This document shows positions 58,015 through 64,000 of a stretch of DNA of 64,000 nt, in pieces; position 1 is the stretch's first letter, and each line of letters begins with the position of its first letter. The notes under the pieces were generated by a model. That model did no database searches and was not told the DNA's origin. It worked only from the letters and a program-made list of their open reading frames with translations. The stretch is from Nageia nagi (taxonomy: Eukaryota; Pinophyta). A program made the position numbers and the translations under genes. Location: NCBI GenBank assembly GCA_050084985.1, contig JBITNC010000002.1, positions 13,144,001 to 13,208,000 of the forward strand. The letters are read 5' to 3'.

Positions 58015-61000
58015 ATGGTTGAAACCTTCATTCCCAAGCATATACTCGATGGTTCCAACTTTGGAATATGGGAACCTCGTATGAAAGCTGAGTTACAAGC
58101 AAAGAAGCTGTGGCAGACAGTTAGTGAAGACTTGGTCGCTCCTACCGATGAGAAGGCTCTTGAAGTATACAACTCAAAGAATGAGTTAGCAACTTCAATG
58201 ATTTATCGTGCAGTTTCAAATGATGTCCTTCTCATGATTTCTTCATCAACTTCAGCAAAGGAAGCTTGGGATAGGCTAAAGAAAATTTACCTTAGGTCCA
58301 AATTTTCAAGGAGGTTTACCATTCTACAAAAGTTGTTGTAGTATCGACAAAGTGAAGATGAAAGTGCCTCCATCTACTTAAACAAAATCATTGACCTCAG
58401 GACACAATTGGTTGGTTGTGGGTGCAACTGGATCAATGATGAGTTCATGGTCTTCATCATTCTTCAAAGCCTTACTACAAAGTTAAGTAACTTTGTCACG
58501 GTTATGGAAACAAGGCTCGATGATGAAGAAGATGTCATCTCACTTGATAACCTTTCTAGACTTCTTCTGAAGCATGAGAAAACTTTGAACAAGAAAATGT
58601 TGAACCTTTCTCCAAAGGACAATAGCATTGCTCTAGGAGCAACCAAAACTCCTTTCAAGAAAAAGTTCAAACATTATAAATTCAAAGACAACAAGTCCTC
58701 ATCTACCTTCAGGAAGTATGACAAAAAGGGCAACAACAATCATGGCAACTACAGGTAAAGGAATGACAAAGCTGGATCAAGCAATCCAACACCTCAGGAA
58801 AAATTTGATGGAACTTGTAACTTTTGTGGTATCTTTGGGCACAAAGAGTATGATTGTCGCAAAAAGAAATTTGCTAAAAAAGGTAAAGGAAATGCAAATG
58901 TGAGAAATTTCAATAATAGAAAGAAGAACAAGCATACTGCTACTGTTGCCTACTACTCAATGATTCAAACTATTTCAAATGATTGGATTGTTGATTCAGG
59001 ATGCACTAATCATATGTGTTATGAAAAGGATAAGTTTGAAAACTTTCATAAGTACAAGAAGGATGCAGTTGTGATAGGTGATAATACAGTCCTTGATATT
59101 CACGGAATAGGGAGTGTGAAGATTCATGGAAAGACTCTTGATAATGTCTTTTATGTGCCTAAACTAAGGATGAATCTCATCTCCGTGATTCAGATTACAA
59201 GGAAAGGATGCTCATTTGAGTTTACCTTACACTCTTAGAGTGTTAAGAAAGGACTTGCCACCTTGATGAAAGGATCAGTAAAGGATGACCTTTATATTGT
59301 GGATCAAGTACCTTCAAAGATTTGTCTTGCTGCAAATGTTTGTTCAAAAGGTAATCTTTGGCATCAATGATTAGGGCACCTTAACCACAAGAGTATTCAA
59401 GATATGAAAATTCAAGCACTTGTGGAAGGTTTACCTAATATTTCACCCATAATTGATCTTTGTGAAAGGTGCATTCTAGGAAAAATGCATAGGCAAAAGT
59501 TTGAAAAAGATAAGGCAACTCGGGCTACTTGTCCTCTTCAACTTGTGCATTCAGATTTGATGGGTCCTTTTCAGACTAAGTCCCTAGGGGGAGCTTCTTA
59601 TGTTCTGACCTTCATTGATGACTTCAGTAGGATGACATTTGGTTATCTACTTGAGCACAAGGATCAAACTTTTGACAGGTTTAGAGACTTCAAGGCACTT
59701 GTTGAAAATTAAACTGATTTTAAGATCAAGATGCTGAGATCTGATAATGGGGGTGAATATAATAGCAATGAGTTTAACAACTATTGTGTTAAACATGGGA
59801 TTAAACGATAATTCACAATCCCTTACACCCCTCAGCAAAATGGAGTTGCTGAAAGGAAGAATCGCACCATTATGGAAATGGCAAGATGCATGTTGGGTAA
59901 CCTTCCTAGTTTCTTATGGGAGAAGCTGTTCACACTGCTATTCACACCCTAAATAGGTGTCCTACTAAGGCAATTGAAGGTAAAACTCCATATGAAACAT
60001 GGACAAGAAAGAAACCTAACCTCTCACACTTCAAGGTCTTTGGTTGTGATGCATTTGCCTTTATTACCTCAGAGAAAAGAAAGAAGCTAGATAAACGATC
60101 AGAAAAATGCATCTTTGTGGGGTATGATAATCAGCATAGAGGTTACAGGCTCTACTCTTCATCCCATAAAATAGTCTTTATTTCTAGGGATGTCAAGTTC
60201 AATGAACTTTCTGAGAATACGACCTCTCATGCTGAGGTGTCTGATACAGATGATTCTTCGCCTGCACCTAACTGGTTGGATGATCATGTAGAGACGTCAC
60301 CACAAGAGCAAAATTCTCCAGCATAGAGAATTACAAGGAGTATGACCTTGAATAGCTCTTTATTTGCCAAAATTGATAATACACATGAGCCATCAACCTT
60401 CAAAGAAGCTTCCAAGCAAGAGTGTTGGATGGAAGCTATGAAAGTTGAGTATGAGGCACTCATGAAAAATGAAACTTGGGATTTGGTTCCTTATCCCAAT
60501 AAGAAAAATGTGATTGACAATAAATGGATATACAAGGTCAAGTACAATTCTGATGGAAAAATTGAAAAATACAAGGCAAGATTAGTGGCCAAAGGATTCG
60601 CTCAAAAATATGGTATTGATTATGAGGAAACCTTTGCTCCTGTGGCCAAGATACCTACTGTCAGAATAATCCTTGCTCTTTCTACAGCTCAAGGATGGAA
60701 AGCTTTTCAACTTGATGTCAAAAGTGCATTTCTCAATGGTGACTTAGATGTTGAAATCTACATGAATCAACCAGAAGGATTTATTCCAAAAGGAAAAGAG
60801 TCTCTTGTGTGTAAGCTAAAGAAGTCTTTGTATGGACTTAAGCAAGCACCTAGAGCATGGTACAAGAAAATTTCAGGATTCTTTGCAGATATTAGTTTTT
60901 CCAAGTGCTTCTCAGATTCAGATCTATATGTACTCAATCAAGGAAAAGATGTGGTCATAATTATCCTTTATGTGGATGATCTTCTCATAACAGGTAATAA

Positions 61001-61935
61001 TATTGAAATCATCCAAGAGTGCATCTCAAAACTCAAGGCAACATTTGAAATGATTGATCTAGGTCTATTACATTACTATCTTGGGATGCAAGTATACCAA
61101 CACAAAGATTGTACTTATCTTAGTCAATCTAAGTATATATCAGACATCTTGCAAAAGTTTAGAATGGAGGAGTGTAAATATGCTGCAATACCTGTTTCTC
61201 CTAGAATCGTTGTATCATTGAGCTCAGATTCTCAGTTGGCTGATGCTACAGCTTATAGATAATTGATTGGTAGTCTTCTGTATCTGACTATCTCTCGTCC
61301 TGATATTACCTTTGCAGTGAATCTGATGGCACGATTCATGCAAAAAACCATATGTTGAACACCTCAATGCTGTTAAGCAAATCTTGAGGTATGTCGTAGG
61401 GACAAAGGATCTTGCTTTTAAGTATTCCAAAGTGCCCTCAATTATTCTCTCAGGGTTCTCAGATTCTGATTATGGGGGAGATAGAGATGATAGAAAATCA
61501 ACCTCTGCATATGTGTTTAGCATTGGTTCAGGTGCTATCTCTTGGGCTTCTAAGAAGCAACCTACTATGACTCTTTCTACCACCAAAGTTGAATATCAAG
61601 CCATGTCTGTTGCTACCCAAGACACTATTTGGCTGAGGCATCTTTTGAACGAAATTGGGTATAAGCAAAATGGCCCATCTCTTATTTCATCAGATAATCA
61701 ATCGGCTATCTCTTTGGCTAAGAATCCTGTGTTCCATCAGCGAACCAAACATGTAGAAATCCAAGCTCATTTTATCAGGGAGAAGGTTCTAGATGACATC
61801 ATACACTTGCAGTATTATCCATCTACAGAAAACTCTGCTGATTTGTTCACCAAGCCCCTTCTTGAAGCTCAGTTCTGCAAGCTTAGGGCTTCTCTCGGGT
61901 TGGTGAAGTTGCCCTCAAGGGGGAGTGAAGTTTAA
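58015..61935 (+). pseudogene. Copia-E gag-pol, near full length with eight stops and two frameshifts
   Basis: From ATG 58015 the order is gag (DGSNFGIWEPRMKAEL), zinc knuckle CNFCGIFGHKEYDC intact (58822-58863), and protease WIVDSGCTNHM (58984). Integrase follows with HHCC (WHQ-LGHLNH...CERC) and Asp/Asp/Glu (HSDLMGPF, DNGGEY, QQNGVAERKN), then the GKTPYETW region. Reverse transcriptase has NKWIYKVKY, FAPVAKI, YGLKQAPRAWY and LYVDDLLITG (60971). RNase H has DSDYGGDRDDRKST, SDNQSAISLAKNP and ADLFTKPL. In-frame stops lie at 58339, 58756, 59236, 59368, 59710, 59809, 60324 and 61260. One base is missing near 59918, and an extra A lies in the run at 61342-61347. It cannot make a full polyprotein as it stands. 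Confidence 0.95.
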
Positions 61936-61990
61936 ACTTTTGTTAGTGATGATAACTTCACCTCTAAGAGGCCTTTTTGATTGTACATTC

Positions 61991-62276
61991 TAGACCTCCG
62001 TCGTAAGTTTGCTCTGCATGACAAACTTATTGTACAATTATTATTATAGAGTGTTGATTATTTTATACCTCAATGGTAAGTTTGCTCTGCGTGACAAACT
62101 TGTTGTACATTTTATACCTCCGTGGTGAGTTTACTCTGCATGAGAAACTTATTGTACAAATTTTGAGCATATAATTAATATACCTCTGTGGTAAGTTCAC
62201 TCTGCGTGATGAACTTGTTGTACATTCTATACCTCCATGGTGAGTTTGCTCTGCGTGAGAAACTTGTACAATTTTT
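61991..62276 (+). repeat. Five-unit hairpin array in the Copia-E 3' untranslated region
   Basis: Each unit reads acctcc-tggt, a 7-base arm, the loop ctctgc(g/a)tga, the second arm, then ttgtaca. Arms are aagtttg/caaactt (62005, 62078), gagttta/gaaactt (62127), aagttca/tgaactt (62193) and gagtttg/gaaactt (62242). Unit spacing alternates roughly 73, 49, 66 and 49. Unit 4 changes both arms in a way that keeps all pairs. The array starts ~55 bases after the gag-pol stop and ends ~480 before the 3' LTR. Confidence 0.9.
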
Positions 62277-62740
62277 ATGCTCTATTTAAAATCAACACAT
62301 GTCTATATATAATAGGTGACTATGAGTGATGGCTTGGCATCTCTGTGATGGCTTATAGTGCACCATTGATCAGTTATTTATAAGATAACATTATTTGATT
62401 CTCTTATTTGAATATATGATGCATCTAACTGATTTTGTTTATGAGTTGCTTGTAGCATGCAGGATCTTCTTCAGAAATGCAGGTTACTCACCTTATGAAA
62501 GCAAGCTCATGGAGACTCACATGTCAGCTTAAAGTTGATCAACTACTATGTACAGTGAAACCAGTTGTGGTTAATGATTGTATTGTAAACCATTTTTTGT
62601 CAAATGGTAATGTAGTGAGTCTCATACTAGTTCTCAAAAAGATTCTCAAATATGTAAAAGTTCTCATCTCCACTTGTATCTCTATGGAGGAGAATTCTCT
62701 CTTACTCTCTCTTCTCTCTTCTACGCTCTATCCCAATATT
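62277..62740 (+). other. Remainder of the Copia-E 3' untranslated region
   Basis: No supported gene. A 101-residue frame (62477-62782) runs into the LTR and has no motif. A polypyrimidine stretch 'ctctcttactctctcttctc' (62695-62725) precedes the polypurine tract. The related minus-strand copia has the purine-rich counterpart at 63870-63905, so this stretch is shared by both families. Confidence 0.6.
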
Positions 62741-62754
62741 GCATTAAGGGGGAG
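62741..62754 (+). promoter_or_regulatory. Polypurine tract of Copia-E
   Basis: gcattaagggggag directly precedes the 3' LTR. Confidence 0.9.
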
Positions 62755-63279
62755 TGTTAGAATTTGTAATGAAATATTGTGAATATCTAAACTCTTTGTA
62801 AATTCAATTAATCACTTAAGGGTATGTAGATACCTTAAGAGATTAATTGAATTCTTTAATATGTAGACTTTGACTTTACCAAAGTGGTTAGTTGGTAGGT
62901 TGAAGTTAGGTGATACATTTAATGTAACCCTAACCTTACCCTTGGGTTAAAGGAAGGTTAGGGAGGTACTCTCAAGCTATAAATAGAGGGCCTCTCCTCT
63001 TGTAAACATATCTAAGTCTTGGAGTAGGATTACTCTACTTGGTTGTGTAGGAGAGAGCAAGAGAATAGTTGTAAGAGAGACATAGATTGAGAATAGAGAA
63101 CTAGTTGTGGATGTACTCCCAAGGAGGGAGGAACCACATTATATTGGTGTCATATTATGTGAATGATGTTCTTAGAATTATAGATGTGTTATCTTGAGTG
63201 ATTGTGTTATCTTGTGTACACTTGAGTTTCCTAATCTTAGGTCCTAGAGGATTTGTTTAGATATAGTTCAAATCCTTCA
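62755..63279 (+). repeat. 3' LTR of Copia-E
   Basis: 525 bp, nearly identical to 54525-55048, with the TATA box at 62978-62986 and the U3 palindrome at 62801-62853. tcgtt follows at 63280-63284. Confidence 0.95.
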
Positions 63280-63284
63280 TCGTT

Positions 63285-63838
63285 CGACTTCCTTCTTCAG
63301 ATTCAAGGTTACGTTCTCCTTGAAACCCTCTTATAAATTGTATGATAATTGAACTATAACATGAACAACTCTAAGCTTCCAAGATCACATGAAAGCTCAC
63401 AATATACATCTAACAAACTCACAAAGCAATCTCATAAAGATAACATAAGATGTAAGTGGTTCCTCCAACTAGGAGTACATCCACTAACTATATCTCTCTT
63501 AATCTCAAATATAAACTCTTACAATTATCTTAACTCATCTCCTAAACACTATCCTATAGCATAGCTTTACTCCACCAATTGATGTGTGATCACAAAAAGA
63601 GAGCCTTCTATTTATAGGTCAAAATCCCTCTTTAGATCACCCTTTTATCTAATGTACAAAAGCATGACATACACATCCTTTTACCCAAGGGGCATGCTTA
63701 TGATATGGACTGTAGGACAAGCTACATTATCATATTCACTTAAATACTTAAGGTATTAAATGATACCTTTAAGTATTAGTGAACTTACATAGAAGATTAT
63801 TACATAACCTTTACAATAATGCATTATATATTCCAACA
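63285..63838 (-). repeat. 3' LTR of a related minus-strand copia element
   Basis: On the minus strand it starts tgttggaatatataatg at 63838 after a polypurine tract. It shares architecture with the Copia-E LTR: a U3 palindrome (63735-63783), a TATA box ctataaata (63608-63616 on the minus strand), and a 'gtggatgtactcc...gaggaaccac' block (63450-63475). Overall sequence is clearly diverged. The left border is uncertain and is placed next to the Copia-E target duplication. Confidence 0.7.
63735..63783. repeat. U3 palindrome of the related copia LTR
   Basis: Arms 'ttcacttaaatacttaaggt' and 'acctttaagtattagtgaa' are near-perfect reverse complements. Position in U3 and the central 'cttaaggtat' core match the Copia-E palindrome although outer arm bases differ. 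Confidence 0.8.
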
Positions 63839-64000
63839 CTTCCTCTTAATGCAATATTGGGATAAAGCAAATAAGAGAGAAGAAAGAGAGAAAGTAAGAG
63901 AGTTCACTTCTAAATAGATACAATGGAGATGAGAACTTTATACATATTTGTGAAGTAATAAAGATCTAGTTTGAGGCTCACTATTTTGCCAAATACTATT
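63839..64000 (-). mobile_element. 3' internal end of the related copia element
   Basis: The minus strand ends in a purine tract (gcattaagaggaag, 63839-63852) preceded by 'tatcccaatatt' and a pyrimidine-rich stretch, the same arrangement as 62695-62754 in Copia-E. Coding sequence lies beyond the window. Confidence 0.7.

Noticed and set aside
61224-61430. 68-residue minus-strand frame
   Set aside because: Antisense to the copia reverse transcriptase/RNase H coding region.
62477-62782. 101-residue frame in the Copia-E 3' region as a possible envelope-like or extra protein
   Set aside because: It runs into the LTR, has no signal peptide, membrane segment or motif, and lies after the hairpin array in noncoding sequence.

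Overview
This is a window of nuclear DNA from a seed plant with a large, transposon-rich genome. A gymnosperm is my guess, from the AT-rich, heavily decayed, nested retrotransposons and the long gene-poor distances; the sequence does not prove the lineage. The only clearly intact host gene is a two-exon ubiquitin/40S ribosomal protein S27a fusion on the minus strand (36618-37272), with a telo-box upstream. Almost everything else recognisable is transposable-element sequence, mostly pseudogenised.

Layout. 1-4623: copy 1 of a non-autonomous Ty3/gypsy family (called Gypsy-A here), plus strand, gag-protease only. 4624-6404: an older minus-strand gypsy gag interrupted by copy 1. 8440-11233: minus-strand Ty1/copia gag-protease-integrase remnant. 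11804-20921: a gag-only copia-type element (minus, TSD acaat) whose 5' LTR was split by Gypsy-A copy 2 (14723-20417). 21626-28929: a second copia-type element carrying gag plus an unrecognised acidic region, its 3' LTR split by a 3.3-kb CACTA transposon (25230-28553, TSD ata). 29640-30600: gypsy reverse-transcriptase remnant. 30880-32130 and 39255-42190: two L1-type LINE fragments that both lack their 3' parts. 34700-37380: the low-repeat island around the S27a gene. 38128-38970: four ~211-bp tandem repeats. 44185-44480: 24-bp repeats in direct then inverted orientation. 44704-44918: a tRNA-derived SINE. 46333-47720: copia RNase H end plus a hAT/DUF659 transposase pseudogene. 50360-54524: Gypsy-A copy 3 (minus), interrupted by a nearly complete copia element (54525-63279, perfect TSD tcgtt, LTRs about 98% identical, called Copia-E here). 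63285-64000: the 3' end of a related minus-strand copia.

Most notable observations. (1) All three Gypsy-A copies lack reverse transcriptase and integrase. Downstream of protease or pol-linker sequence they carry a diverged minisatellite with an almost rigid 30-bp period, which reads as a ten-residue peptide repeat (roughly HPTLxxRELx). A related 30-bp periodicity sits in the LTRs of copies 1 and 2. (2) Copia-E carries five tandem units just after its coding region, each with a short hairpin around a ten-base near-constant loop, one showing compensatory stem changes. (3) A ~50-bp palindrome in its LTR U3 is kept, with different arm sequence, in the related minus-strand LTR. (4) All eight in-frame stops in Copia-E can be explained by C-to-T change in Gln/Arg codons. 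All coordinates and identities were read by eye without alignment software.
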